Source: Candidatus Nanopelagicales bacterium
GTDB lineage: Bacteria; Actinomycetota; Actinomycetes; S36-B12
Direction of reading: 5' to 3'
DNA: 64,000 nucleotides
Assembly (NCBI GenBank): GCA_030827125.1
Contig: JAURFD010000004.1
Span: 1 to 64,000 of the forward strand
The notes below the pieces were generated by a model that had not been told where the DNA came from, searched no databases, and saw only the letters and a program-made list of their open reading frames with translations. Numbering within the stretch: the stretch's first letter is position 1; each line of letters starts with the position of its first letter. Positions 18,621-28,447 of the stretch are shown here, in pieces. The position numbers and the translations under genes were made by a program.

Positions 18621-20594
18621 GTGAGCGAGTCCACTGGGACACCATCCGGCCTGAGCAGGCGTCGCCTTCTCCAGGCGGCCGGAGCCGCAGGATTGGCGGC
18701 CGGGGTTGGCGCGGCGGCGGCCCAGTCAGCCTCCGCTGCCCCCCAACCGAAGTTCACGCCCCGCGGGCGCCTCAAGCGTCGCCCGAACTTCCTCGTGATC
18801 ATGATGGACGAGCAGCGCTACGCCCCGTTCTACGAGAACGCCGAGACCAAGGCCTGGCGCGAGGCCAACCTGCACGCGCAGAACTTCCTGCGCCGCCAGG
18901 CCTTCGAGTTCACCCACCACCACGTGATGTCGGTGGCGTGCCAGCCGAGCCGTGCCTCGGTCTACACCGGCCAATACCCCTCCCTGCACGGCGTCGCGCA
19001 GACCTCGGGCGCCGCCAAGAGCGCCATCGAGGAAGACCTGCTCTGGCTCGACCCCACCACGGTCCCCACGATGGGCAACTACTTCCGTTCCGCTGGCTAC
19101 AACACCTTCTGGAAGGGCAAGTGGCACATTTCCGACGCCGACCTCTACCAGCCCGGCGGCTACAACCCGCTTCCGTCGTACACCGACACCGGCGCGCGCG
19201 ATTCGTACCTCGAGGACATTTACCTTGAGGCCCAGCGCCTTGAGCAGTATGGCTTCGAGGGTTTCATCGGCCCCGAGCCGCACGGCAGCAACCCCCTGAA
19301 CTCCGGCTCCTCCGCCCCACGCGGCAAAGGCCGCGACGAGGTGTACGCCGAGCTCGGCGTCCAGCAACTGCAGCGCCTGCGCCGTTCGAAGAAGCCGTGG
19401 CTGCTCGTGACGTCCTTCGTCAATCCGCACGACATCACCCTGTGGGGCAATCTCGCACTCGCTGGCAGCCTCAGTGGTCCCGGCGGCTTCTACCTTGCCC
19501 AACAGCTCATCGGATCCAATGTGCCTGATCGGCTTTTCACTGACGAGTACACCCGGTCGGCGAGCGAGGACCTCAGCACGAAGCCGGTCGCCCAGGGCAG
19601 CTTCGTCGCGCGCTATCCCGAAGGTTTCCAGCCACTCACCAATAACGATGCCTACCACCGGTTCTACTACCAGCTGCAGAAGAACGTCGACGAGCAGATC
19701 AAAAAGGTTGTCGATGCACTGACGGCCAACGAGGATCAGTACCGCGACACGATCGTCATCTACCTTTCTGACCACGGTGAAATGCTCGGGGCTCACGGTG
19801 GCATGTTCCAGAAGTGGCATTCGGCCTATGACGAGATGCTGCGCGTGCCCTTCATGTTCCACAATCCGGTGCTCTTCCCGGAGGCGAAGAGCAGTGACAT
19901 CCAGACCTCGCACGCCGATCTGCTTCCGACGATGCTCGGCCTGGCGGGCCTCAACGAGTCCGCGTTGGCCCGCAAGCTCAACAGCACGCACACGCAGGTC
20001 CGGCGACTTGTCGGACGTGACCTTTCACCCATCCTGCTCGGCGAGCGCCGACCAGAGTCTGAGGTGAGCACACCCGTCTACTTCATGACCGACGATCAGC
20101 CCTTCAAGGGCGACAACGCCGTGTCACTCCTCGGCATGTCCTACCGGCCGGTCGACCAGCCGAACTGTGTCGAGACGGTCGTCACCTACCTGCCCACGGG
20201 TGCGGACGGAGCGCAGGAGCGCTGGAAGTACTCCCGCTACTGGGACAACCCGCAGTGGTGGACCACCCCCAACGTCCAGGACGTGCAGACCTTCGTGCCG
20301 GGACTGGTCAACAAGCCTGGATCACGCGTGGCGGAGACCACGGTCAAGGCACTCAACCCCACCGGGGGTCAAATCGCCCCGCCCGACGATCAATTCGAGA
20401 TGTACAACGTCACGGCTGACCCGGGTGAGATGACGAACCTCTATGACAACCCGGACTACGCCGACGTACAGGCGAAGTTAGCGGGAATCTTACAGGCCGA
20501 ACGCACCGCCAAGCGCCTTGCCCCCACCATGCAGCCCTGGGCCAACGGCTCTATGCGCCAGTTCCCCTTCGTCCCGGGCGTCTCTCCCTCCTAA
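18621..20594 (+). CDS. Tat-exported sulfatase
   Basis: Twin-arginine signal SRRRLLQAAGAAGLAAG; sulfatase motif CQPSRASVYTGQYPSLHG; SDHGEMLGAHG. Confidence 0.9.
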   Translation: MSESTGTPSGLSRRRLLQAAGAAGLAAGVGAAAAQSASAAPQPKFTPRGRLKRRPNFLVIMMDEQRYAPFYENAETKAWREANLHAQNFLRRQAFEFTHHHVMSVACQPSRASVYTGQYPSLHGVAQTSGAAKSAIEEDLLWLDPTTVPTMGNYFRSAGYNTFWKGKWHISDADLYQPGGYNPLPSYTDTGARDSYLEDIYLEAQRLEQYGFEGFIGPEPHGSNPLNSGSSAPRGKGRDEVYAELGVQQLQRLRRSKKPWLLVTSFVNPHDITLWGNLALAGSLSGPGGFYLAQQLIGSNVPDRLFTDEYTRSASEDLSTKPVAQGSFVARYPEGFQPLTNNDAYHRFYYQLQKNVDEQIKKVVDALTANEDQYRDTIVIYLSDHGEMLGAHGGMFQKWHSAYDEMLRVPFMFHNPVLFPEAKSSDIQTSHADLLPTMLGLAGLNESALARKLNSTHTQVRRLVGRDLSPILLGERRPESEVSTPVYFMTDDQPFKGDNAVSLLGMSYRPVDQPNCVETVVTYLPTGADGAQERWKYSRYWDNPQWWTTPNVQDVQTFVPGLVNKPGSRVAETTVKALNPTGGQIAPPDDQFEMYNVTADPGEMTNLYDNPDYADVQAKLAGILQAERTAKRLAPTMQPWANGSMRQFPFVPGVSPS

Positions 20595-20606
20595 CTCCGC
20601 CCATTT

Positions 20607-20656
20607 CCGACCGTTGTGGTTGGTTTTCGCTCGCTGGAAGCAACCACAACGGTCGG
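20607..20656. terminator. Long perfect hairpin
   Basis: CCGACCGTTGTGGTTG (20607-20622) / CAACCACAACGGTCGG (20641-20656), 16-bp stem, 18-nt loop. Confidence 0.65.
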
Positions 20657-20707
20657 CAACCGAGGTGGGGTCTGGGTCGCTAGCGGCCAACCCACCACAA
20701 TGGGGCC

Positions 20708-22486
20708 ATGGCCCCCCGCAACCTCGTCAACTTCGACGCGGTCACCAAGGCCTACGGCGATAAGCCGCTCCTCCATGACGTCTCCCTGGGCGTCGGCGAA
20801 GGCGAACGCATCGCCGTCGTCGGCCGCAACGGCGCCGGCAAGAGCACGCTGCTCGCGGTCATGGCCGGCCTGGTGCCACCCGATTCCGGGCGCGTGACGC
20901 TGGGCTCTGACGTCCATCTCGAAGCGGTCTCCCAGGCCGAGCAGTTCGACCCGGCGATGACCATCGCCGACTACGTCGTCCCCGGGCTCGACGTCCACGA
21001 GTGGGCGACGCAGCCCAGGATCCGCGAGGTCCTTGACGGCCTCCTCGGTGGCTTCGACGAATCCTCCCTCGGCCGCACACTCGGCAATCTCTCCGGGGGT
21101 GAACGGCGCCGCGTCCAGCTCGCCCGTGCGCTCATTGCCGACGCCGATCTGCTCCTGCTGGACGAGCCAACCAACCACCTCGACGTCGAGGTCATCTCCT
21201 GGCTCGCCGACCACCTGCGTAACCGGCCGCGCCTCGCCCTCGTCATCGTCACGCACGATCGCTGGTTCCTCGATGCCCTGAGTGACCGCACTTGGGAGGT
21301 CGTGGGGGGTGCCGTCGAGGAGTACGACGGCGGGTACTCCGCGTACGTCCTAGCGAAAGCCGAGCGATCGCGTCAGGCCGCTGCCTCGGAGGCGCGACGC
21401 CAGAATCTGCTGCGCAAAGAGTTGGCCTGGCTGCGACGAGGCGCACCCGCGCGTACGTCGAAACCGAAGTTCCGCATCGACGCGGCCAATGAACTCATCG
21501 CCAATGAACCCCCACCGCGTGACAGCGTCGAATTGCTGTCCTTCGCCAACGCGCGACTAGGCAAGGTGGTCATTGAGACCGATGACGTGACCGTCAGGGT
21601 CGGCGACCGACCACTGTTTGGGCACCTGACCTGGAATATCGGACCCGGACAGCGCCTGGGTCTGCTGGGCGCCAACGGCTCCGGCAAGACGACCCTGATC
21701 CGCACGCTTCTCGGTGACCGCGAACCGGTGGCCGGTACCGTCACCCGCGGCTCGACGGTCAAGCCGGGGCTGCTTTCGCAACACCTCGAAGAACTCGACC
21801 CGAAACTGCGCGTCCTTGAAGCTGTCGAGGAGGTCGGGCGCCGCGTCGAACTCGGCAAGGATCGTGAACTCACCGCCTCACAATTGTGTGAACGTCTCGG
21901 CTTTGGCTCCGATGCTCAGTGGACCCCGGTGGGCGACCTCTCCGGTGGCGAACGACGCCGACTGCAACTGACAAGACTGCTCATGTCGGGGCCGAACGTG
22001 CTCATCCTTGACGAACCGACCAATGACTTCGACGTCGAAACGCTCGCGGCCCTCGAGGATCTCCTCGACGGCTACGGCGGCACGCTGCTGGTCGTCTCCC
22101 ATGATCGCTACTTCCTCGAGCGCGTGTGCGACGACTTCTACGCGCTCCTTGGCGATCAACGGCTCACCCACCTCACCGGTGGAGTCGAGGAGTACCTCAA
22201 TCGCCGTTCACGCGCATCCACGGCGGCCACACCATCGGCACCCCCCACGGGGCATCCTGAGGAAGCCCCGCGCGTGTCACAGGCGGAAGTTCGGGCGCGG
22301 GCCAAGGAATTGGCCAAGATCGAGCGCGCTATTGCGAAGGCCACGGAAGCCGAGCGTGCGCTGCACGACCAGATGGCGGACGCGGCTACCGACCACACGC
22401 GCCTTGCGGACCTCAATCGGGAGTTGCAGGAGGCGCAGCAACGCATCGCCGCCCTCGAGGAAGAGTGGCTCACACTCGCCGATTGA
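20708..22486 (+). CDS. ABC-F family ATP-binding protein
   Basis: Two ABC cassettes (GRNGAGKST and GANGSGKTT; two LSGGERRR), no TM segments, C-terminal coiled coil. Confidence 0.92.
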   Translation: MAPRNLVNFDAVTKAYGDKPLLHDVSLGVGEGERIAVVGRNGAGKSTLLAVMAGLVPPDSGRVTLGSDVHLEAVSQAEQFDPAMTIADYVVPGLDVHEWATQPRIREVLDGLLGGFDESSLGRTLGNLSGGERRRVQLARALIADADLLLLDEPTNHLDVEVISWLADHLRNRPRLALVIVTHDRWFLDALSDRTWEVVGGAVEEYDGGYSAYVLAKAERSRQAAASEARRQNLLRKELAWLRRGAPARTSKPKFRIDAANELIANEPPPRDSVELLSFANARLGKVVIETDDVTVRVGDRPLFGHLTWNIGPGQRLGLLGANGSGKTTLIRTLLGDREPVAGTVTRGSTVKPGLLSQHLEELDPKLRVLEAVEEVGRRVELGKDRELTASQLCERLGFGSDAQWTPVGDLSGGERRRLQLTRLLMSGPNVLILDEPTNDFDVETLAALEDLLDGYGGTLLVVSHDRYFLERVCDDFYALLGDQRLTHLTGGVEEYLNRRSRASTAATPSAPPTGHPEEAPRVSQAEVRARAKELAKIERAIAKATEAERALHDQMADAATDHTRLADLNRELQEAQQRIAALEEEWLTLAD

Positions 22487-22502
22487 TCCACCCAGCGCGT
22501 GA

Positions 22503-22536
22503 CGAGGGCCCCGGTGCAGTCGCACCGGGGCCCTCG
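22503..22536. terminator. Bidirectional terminator hairpin
   Basis: CGAGGGCCCCGGTGC-AGTC-GCACCGGGGCCCTCG, 15-bp perfect stem between convergent genes. Confidence 0.85.
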
Positions 22537-22548
22537 CTCTGCGTCGGA

Positions 22549-23901
22549 TTAGCTACCCGAGCACGGAGCGCTGTAGTCGTACGCCGCGGCCGTAGGCCCG
22601 ACGTATCCGACCAGCAGCGTCTCGATCCCGAGCGCGGCATCCTCGGACGGGATGTTCACGGACACTGAGCGATCGACGTCTGCGGGCGGACCCCCGACAA
22701 GCGAGTTGGGCAGCGCACCCTCGTAATCGACCTCGACACCACCCTGTACGGCAGCAACAAGGCCTTCGCGGGTGAGATCACCGCTCGCGGCGGCCTTTTC
22801 CAGCGCGGCCTTCATCGGGTACTGCCACACCCAGCCGTAGGTGTAGCCATCATTGGCGGGCAGCACGCCCTCGCCGAGTTGGGCCTGCATCGCATCCATC
22901 GCGGCCGACGGGGTGCCGAAGGAGCCGGTGGTGCCAACGTTGGTGAAGGCAGCCAACAGGGCAGGCGCCGCGGCCGTCTGCAGGAGCAGCGGATTCCACG
23001 TGGGAGCTGCCCCGAGGAACTGGCCCTTGAAGCCCGAAGCGACGGCCTTGCCGACGATCTCCGCAACCTCCGCGGGGCCCGTGCCGATGGCGACCATGTC
23101 GGCGCCGGACTCAAGGATCTGCTGAACGGCCGCGTCCTGGTTGCCGGCGATGGCATTGGGGGCCGACTCGATGAAGCCACCGAACTCGACGCCGTTCGCT
23201 GCGGCCCACGCTTCCGCACCCGCCGCGTAGTCGCCACCGAAGTCTCCAGGCGGGCCCACCGCGACGAGCTTGGTGATGGGTGTCTTGTTTTCGGTCCACC
23301 AGTCCAGGCCGCTCATGGCCTGCATGCAGTACGACGACCCGGACTCAAGCAGTACTCCACCGTCGGTCTCGGGGAACTGCCAGCCGGACCACCATGACGC
23401 CGGAACGCCGATGACGTTATCCGCCTCCATGTCAGGGAGGATTGCCTGTGTTTGCGGGGTTCCTAACGTCTGCGCAAGAGCCAGGATATTTGACTCAATG
23501 GAGCGGTACTCCTGGCTGTGCACGGCCGGGTCGTACTTGTTGTCACGCGCATTGGCCGCGATATTCACGTCGAAGCCCGAGATACCACCCTGCTGATTGA
23601 CGTAGGTCCAGAAGTCCTGCTGGCCGGTCACCACCTGTGTTGCGAGCGGCGCGAAAGGACCCTCGGTTAGGTCTGAGAGCACGCCGAGGTAGATGCAGCC
23701 GTTGTTCGGATTAATGGCCTCCGGGCACGGCTCCTCGGTGACGCCGATATCGAAGGCGATGTCGCCACGGGGATTCGAGCTTTCCGATGACGAGGACTCC
23801 TCGGTCGGCGAGCTGTCACCTCCGCCGCCCCCACAACCGGCCAGGACAAGGGCGACAACACCCGCACCCGCCAGCGTCTTCACCAAGCGATGTGACCCCA
23901 C
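22549..23901 (-). CDS. Branched-chain amino acid-type ABC transporter substrate-binding lipoprotein
   Basis: Lipobox VLAGC; periplasmic-binding fold features; divergent from liv genes. Confidence 0.85.
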   Translation of the reverse strand: MGSHRLVKTLAGAGVVALVLAGCGGGGGDSSPTEESSSSESSNPRGDIAFDIGVTEEPCPEAINPNNGCIYLGVLSDLTEGPFAPLATQVVTGQQDFWTYVNQQGGISGFDVNIAANARDNKYDPAVHSQEYRSIESNILALAQTLGTPQTQAILPDMEADNVIGVPASWWSGWQFPETDGGVLLESGSSYCMQAMSGLDWWTENKTPITKLVAVGPPGDFGGDYAAGAEAWAAANGVEFGGFIESAPNAIAGNQDAAVQQILESGADMVAIGTGPAEVAEIVGKAVASGFKGQFLGAAPTWNPLLLQTAAAPALLAAFTNVGTTGSFGTPSAAMDAMQAQLGEGVLPANDGYTYGWVWQYPMKAALEKAAASGDLTREGLVAAVQGGVEVDYEGALPNSLVGGPPADVDRSVSVNIPSEDAALGIETLLVGYVGPTAAAYDYSAPCSGS

Positions 23902-24061
23902 GATTCCTCCTTCGCGCCCTGCCCGGCCTACGCCTGAGCACTATTCGAACTCTGCCAGGCTTTTGGCCGACGCGCATGCGAACTTCGCCGCGCGGAACTG
24001 CGATTTCTTGGCAGGATGACAGGGTCGATGGGCGAATCCGCCCGGGAAGGGGTGTTATCCG

Positions 24062-24847
24062 GTGCTCACCGTCGAGAACCTCGAGGTGGTCTACGAGGAC
24101 GTGATCCAGGTTCTCAAGGGCGTGAGCCTCCAGGTCCCCGAGGGCTCCGTCGTGGCACTCCTCGGCCCCAATGGTGCGGGCAAGACCACAGTTCTGCGGG
24201 CGATTACCGGGCTCCTCGACGTCCACCGAGGCCGAGTCACCAAAGGGCGCGTGAGCCTGGATGGCCAGGACATCCAATCGCTCCAGGCGCCGCAGATCGT
24301 GCAAGCAGGCATCGGACAGGTCATGGAGGGGCGCCGGATCTTCCGCGAGTTCACGGTCGAGGAGAACCTCAAGGCGGGGGGCCACACGGCGTCTCGCGCC
24401 GACATCGCCGAGGGCCTCGAGCGCGCCTACTCGATGTTCCCCGTGCTGGCCGAACGCCGCAAGCAAACCGCCGGATACCTCTCGGGCGGTGAGCAACAGA
24501 TGCTGGCCATCGGTCGCGCCCTCATGTCCAAGCCGCGCTACCTCCTCCTCGACGAGCCATCCCTCGGAGTAGCGCCGAAGATTGTCCAGCAGTTGCGCGA
24601 CCTGATCGTGCAGATCAATGCGGATGGCACGTCGGTGCTCCTCGTCGAGCAGAACGCCACGATGGCGCTCTCCATCGCGACCCACGGCTACGTCCTCGAG
24701 ACCGGTCGCGTCGTCATGGACAAACCAGCGGACGAACTCCGCGACGACGACGACATCCGCGAGTTCTATCTGGGGCTGCGCGGTGATGAGCGGGGCTCAC
24801 TGCGCGACGTGAAGCAATACCGACGTAGGAAGCGGTGGTTGAGTTGA
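24062..24847 (+). CDS. livF: Branched-chain amino acid ABC transporter ATP-binding protein LivF-like
   Basis: GPNGAGKTTVLRAITGLL, LSGGEQQMLAIGRALM. Confidence 0.9.
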   Translation: MLTVENLEVVYEDVIQVLKGVSLQVPEGSVVALLGPNGAGKTTVLRAITGLLDVHRGRVTKGRVSLDGQDIQSLQAPQIVQAGIGQVMEGRRIFREFTVEENLKAGGHTASRADIAEGLERAYSMFPVLAERRKQTAGYLSGGEQQMLAIGRALMSKPRYLLLDEPSLGVAPKIVQQLRDLIVQINADGTSVLLVEQNATMALSIATHGYVLETGRVVMDKPADELRDDDDIREFYLGLRGDERGSLRDVKQYRRRKRWLS

Positions 24848-25638
24848 GCGCCGACACACTTCTCGACGCACAGGGAATCTCGCTGTCCTTTGGCGGCACT
24901 CGAGCCATCCGAGACGTCAGCTTCGATGTCCGTCGCGGGGAACTCTTCGCGATCATCGGTCCCAACGGTGCCGGCAAGACGTCGATCTTCAACTGCATCA
25001 GCGGTGTCTACCGCCCTCAGGAAGGGTCACTTCGCCTCGATGACGACGAACTCATCGGCATGGCACCCGAGAGCATCGCCAAGCTCGGCGTGGCCCGCAT
25101 GTTCCAGAACATCGAACTGTTCGACAACTTGACCGTGCTGGACAACCTCATGCTCGGCAGAGCACTGCACATGAACTATTCGGTTGCCTCAGCGTTCATC
25201 TTCAGCCCCAACGTGCGCCGCCAGGAAGCCGCCAACCGCGAGGCAGTGGAGCGCATCATCGACTTCCTCGACATTGAGAGTCACCGCAACTTCCCCGTGG
25301 GGATGCTCCCCTACGGAGTCAAGAAGCGCGTCGAGTTGGGCCGGGCGCTCGCGATGGAGCCGACGCTGCTGCTCCTGGACGAGCCCGTCGCCGGCATGAA
25401 CGTCGAAGAGACCGAGGACATGGCACGATTCATCCTCGACGTTCGCGCGGAAATGGGGGTCACGATGATCCTCGTCGAGCATGACATGGGCCTGGTCATG
25501 GACCTCGCCGATCGCGTGCTGGTACTGGACTTCGGTGAGCGCATCGCCCTTGGCGAGCCCGCGCAGGTGCAGGCCGACCCCAACGTGATCCGCGCGTACC
25601 TCGGCGAAGACCTCACCGGCGCCCTGACGGAGGCATGA
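24835..25638 (+). CDS. livG: Branched-chain amino acid ABC transporter ATP-binding protein LivG-like
   Basis: GPNGAGKTSIFNCISGVYRP, ARMFQNIELFDNLTVLDN. Confidence 0.9.
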   Translation: MVELSADTLLDAQGISLSFGGTRAIRDVSFDVRRGELFAIIGPNGAGKTSIFNCISGVYRPQEGSLRLDDDELIGMAPESIAKLGVARMFQNIELFDNLTVLDNLMLGRALHMNYSVASAFIFSPNVRRQEAANREAVERIIDFLDIESHRNFPVGMLPYGVKKRVELGRALAMEPTLLLLDEPVAGMNVEETEDMARFILDVRAEMGVTMILVEHDMGLVMDLADRVLVLDFGERIALGEPAQVQADPNVIRAYLGEDLTGALTEA

Positions 25639-27548
25639 TGACCGCAGTTGCCGACTCCACCACCCGAACCTGGACCCTTGTCGGGGCCGTTCAACGGCGA
25701 GCGACCGACGCTCCCGAGGCCGTGGCGATGCGCGCCAAGCGACTCGGGATCTGGCAGGACGTCACCTGGGCGGACTACGCCGACCAGGTGAGCCTGGTCG
25801 GGCACGCGCTGCTCTCCCTGGGGATCGATCCCGGCGACCGGGTGGCCATCCACTCAGAGAACCGTCCGGAATGGCTCTTCACCGATCTCGGCACGAACGC
25901 GGTACGAGGGATCACCGTGGGGCTCTACCCCACCAATCCCGCCCCGGAGGTTGCCTACCTGCTCGCCGACTCCGGCGCTCGTGTCCTCATCGCGGAGGAT
26001 CAGGAGCAGGTCGATAAGGCCCTGCTCATCGAGGCGGACTGCCCCGTCCTAGAGCACATCGTCTATCTCGAGCATCGCGGGGTCGCCACCATCGATCATC
26101 CCAAACTCATGGGCTGGGAGGAGTTCCTCGCGCGTGGACGGGAGCATCGGGAGGCCAACCCCCGCGCCTTGCAGGATCTGGCGGATTCCGCGGAGCCCGA
26201 GGACGTCGTCACGCTGGTCTACACGTCCGGCACGACCGGTCCCCCCAAGGGCGCCATGTTGTCGAATGCCAATGTCGAGTTCGCCAGTTCGGTCATTGTC
26301 GATGGTGGTGGCCTCTATGACCCGCCGCCCAACCCGGGCGACGTGATTTTGTCCTATCTGCCGCTGTGTCACGTGGCTGAGCGTGCCGTGACGACATGGA
26401 CCAACGCCGTCTCCGGAGCCGTCGTTCACTTTGCCGAGTCCATTGACACCGTCACGGTGAATATCCGCGAGGTTCAGCCGACGCTCTTCTTCGCTGTCCC
26501 ACGAATTTGGGAGAAGCTCAAGGCAGCCGTCGAGGTGCGCATGTCCGCGGCCTCCCGCATCAAGAAGGCCAACTACGCCCTGTGGATGCGTGTCGGCCAG
26601 GGCATCGCAACATCCATGCTGGCCAACGGCGGCCGTCACACCCTGTGGAGCCGCATTCGCTACGGCATCGGGTACGTCTTCCTTTATCGCGCGCTGCGCG
26701 AGCGCCTCGGCCTGCGCCGCGTCCGCGCAGCCGCCTCGGCGGCAGCACCGATCTCCCCAGAGGTGCTCTTCTTCTTCTTCACCATGGGCGTACCGATCAA
26801 CGAGCTCTACGGCATGACCGAGAACAGCGCCGTCGCGACAAGCAACCGTCACGGCCGCATCAAGCTCGGCACCGTCGGCGAGCCGCACCCGGGTGTCGAA
26901 ATCGCGCTGGCCGAGGGCAGCGGAGAGATCCTCACTCGACATCCGGGCACGTTTGTCGGCTACTGGGGCAGGCCGGATGCGACCGCCGAGTCCATCGATG
27001 CGGACGGGTGGCTGCACACCGGAGATGTCGGCGTGTGGGTCGACGGCACCCACTTGAAGATCGTCGATCGCATCAAGGACATCATCATCACGGCAGGCGG
27101 CAAAAACATCTCCCCCTCCGAACTCGAGAACGCGCTCAAGGCCTCGCCATTCATCCGCGAGGCCATCGTCATCGGCGATCAGCGCCCCTACCTGACCGCC
27201 CTCATCGGTATCGAGGAGGACACCGCCGGGCAATGGGCGAGAGCCAAGCGCATCCCCTACACGACGTATCGCGATCTGTCCGAGCGCGAAGAGATCCTCA
27301 AGCTCGTGCAGGGGGTCATCGCCAAAGTCAACGAGGGCACCGCGCGCGTGGAGAACATCCGCAAGTTCCGCATGCTGACGAAGGCCTTGGACCACGAGGA
27401 TGGTGAGCTGACCGCCACCCAGAAGGTCAAGCGGTCGGCGCTCACGCAGTCGTTTGCGCCTCTCATTGAGGACATGTACTCGGGTGCTGACCAGCTGCCC
27501 GGGGGCGATCAAAGTGACGTCATCGTCGTATCGCGCGGGGAGGCGTAG
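25635..27548 (+). CDS. AMP-dependent long-chain acyl-CoA synthetase
   Basis: VYTSGTTGPPKGAMLSN, YGMTENSAVA, GWLHTGDVGVW, VDRIKDIIITAGGKNISPSELE. Confidence 0.92.
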   Translation: MMTAVADSTTRTWTLVGAVQRRATDAPEAVAMRAKRLGIWQDVTWADYADQVSLVGHALLSLGIDPGDRVAIHSENRPEWLFTDLGTNAVRGITVGLYPTNPAPEVAYLLADSGARVLIAEDQEQVDKALLIEADCPVLEHIVYLEHRGVATIDHPKLMGWEEFLARGREHREANPRALQDLADSAEPEDVVTLVYTSGTTGPPKGAMLSNANVEFASSVIVDGGGLYDPPPNPGDVILSYLPLCHVAERAVTTWTNAVSGAVVHFAESIDTVTVNIREVQPTLFFAVPRIWEKLKAAVEVRMSAASRIKKANYALWMRVGQGIATSMLANGGRHTLWSRIRYGIGYVFLYRALRERLGLRRVRAAASAAAPISPEVLFFFFTMGVPINELYGMTENSAVATSNRHGRIKLGTVGEPHPGVEIALAEGSGEILTRHPGTFVGYWGRPDATAESIDADGWLHTGDVGVWVDGTHLKIVDRIKDIIITAGGKNISPSELENALKASPFIREAIVIGDQRPYLTALIGIEEDTAGQWARAKRIPYTTYRDLSEREEILKLVQGVIAKVNEGTARVENIRKFRMLTKALDHEDGELTATQKVKRSALTQSFAPLIEDMYSGADQLPGGDQSDVIVVSRGEA

Positions 27549-27550
27549 CC

Positions 27551-28447
27551 GTGGAAGACCTCATCGCCTCGCTCGTTCGCGGATTCGGCCTCGGCGGCCT
27601 GTACGCACTCCTGGGTGTGTCCTTCGTCATCATCTACCGCGCCACGGGGGTGATCAACTTTGCGACACCCGCACTGATGATCCTGGGCGCATTCTTCACC
27701 GGATCCTTCGGCAACGCCGTGGGTCTTCCGTTCTGGCTCTCCGTGCTCCTGGGTATGGCGGTCATGGCCATCATCGGCATGATCATCGAGCGGGTGGCAC
27801 TGCGCCCGATGGTGGGCAGACCTGCGTTCTCGGCGGCCACGGTGACGGTCGGAATTTTCATCATCTTGCTCATCGTGGCCGGACGCCTCATCGGTTCGGA
27901 ACTCCTCACCGTCAATGATCCGTTCGGTCTCAACACCATCGACGTACTCGGCGCCCGCCTGTTCACCATCGACATCGCCCGACTCGTGATCGCTCTTGCC
28001 GCCATTGCCATCGTCGGTCTCTTCCTCACCCGTTCACGCACGGGCCTCGCAATGCGCGCCACGGCCTTCGATCAGGAGACGAGTCTCGCGCAGGGCATCA
28101 ACGTCGGGCGGATGTTCGGCTTGTCCTGGGGCATCGCCGCCGCGATGGCCGCGCTCGCCGGTGCGCTGCTCACCGCGGGCAGTTCCGGCGTCGAGACGAC
28201 GATCGCCCTGGTGGCCCTCAAGGCCCTGCCGGTGATCATCCTGGGCGGCCTGGACTCCATCAAGGGATCGGTCATCGCAGGCCTGATCATCGGCGTCGCG
28301 GAATCGCTCACGCGGACCTACCAACCGGAGTTTGCGCCGTGGCTCGGCGCGAACTTCGACGTCATCGTGCCCTACATCATCATGATCATCGTGCTGATGA
28401 TTCGACCCTACGGACTCTTCGGCACGAAGGAGGTGGTGCGGGTATGA
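27551..28447 (+). CDS. livH: Branched-chain amino acid ABC transporter permease LivH-like
   Basis: LVRGFGLGGLYALLGVSFVIIYRATGVINFA. Confidence 0.92.
   Translation: MEDLIASLVRGFGLGGLYALLGVSFVIIYRATGVINFATPALMILGAFFTGSFGNAVGLPFWLSVLLGMAVMAIIGMIIERVALRPMVGRPAFSAATVTVGIFIILLIVAGRLIGSELLTVNDPFGLNTIDVLGARLFTIDIARLVIALAAIAIVGLFLTRSRTGLAMRATAFDQETSLAQGINVGRMFGLSWGIAAAMAALAGALLTAGSSGVETTIALVALKALPVIILGGLDSIKGSVIAGLIIGVAESLTRTYQPEFAPWLGANFDVIVPYIIMIIVLMIRPYGLFGTKEVVRV

Noticed and set aside
18726-19991. 421-aa minus-strand ORF
   Set aside because: Antisense to the sulfatase, which has clear motifs; typical high-GC shadow ORF.
26049-27512. 487-aa minus-strand ORF
   Set aside because: Antisense to acyl-CoA synthetase with recognisable motifs; composition is shadow-like.
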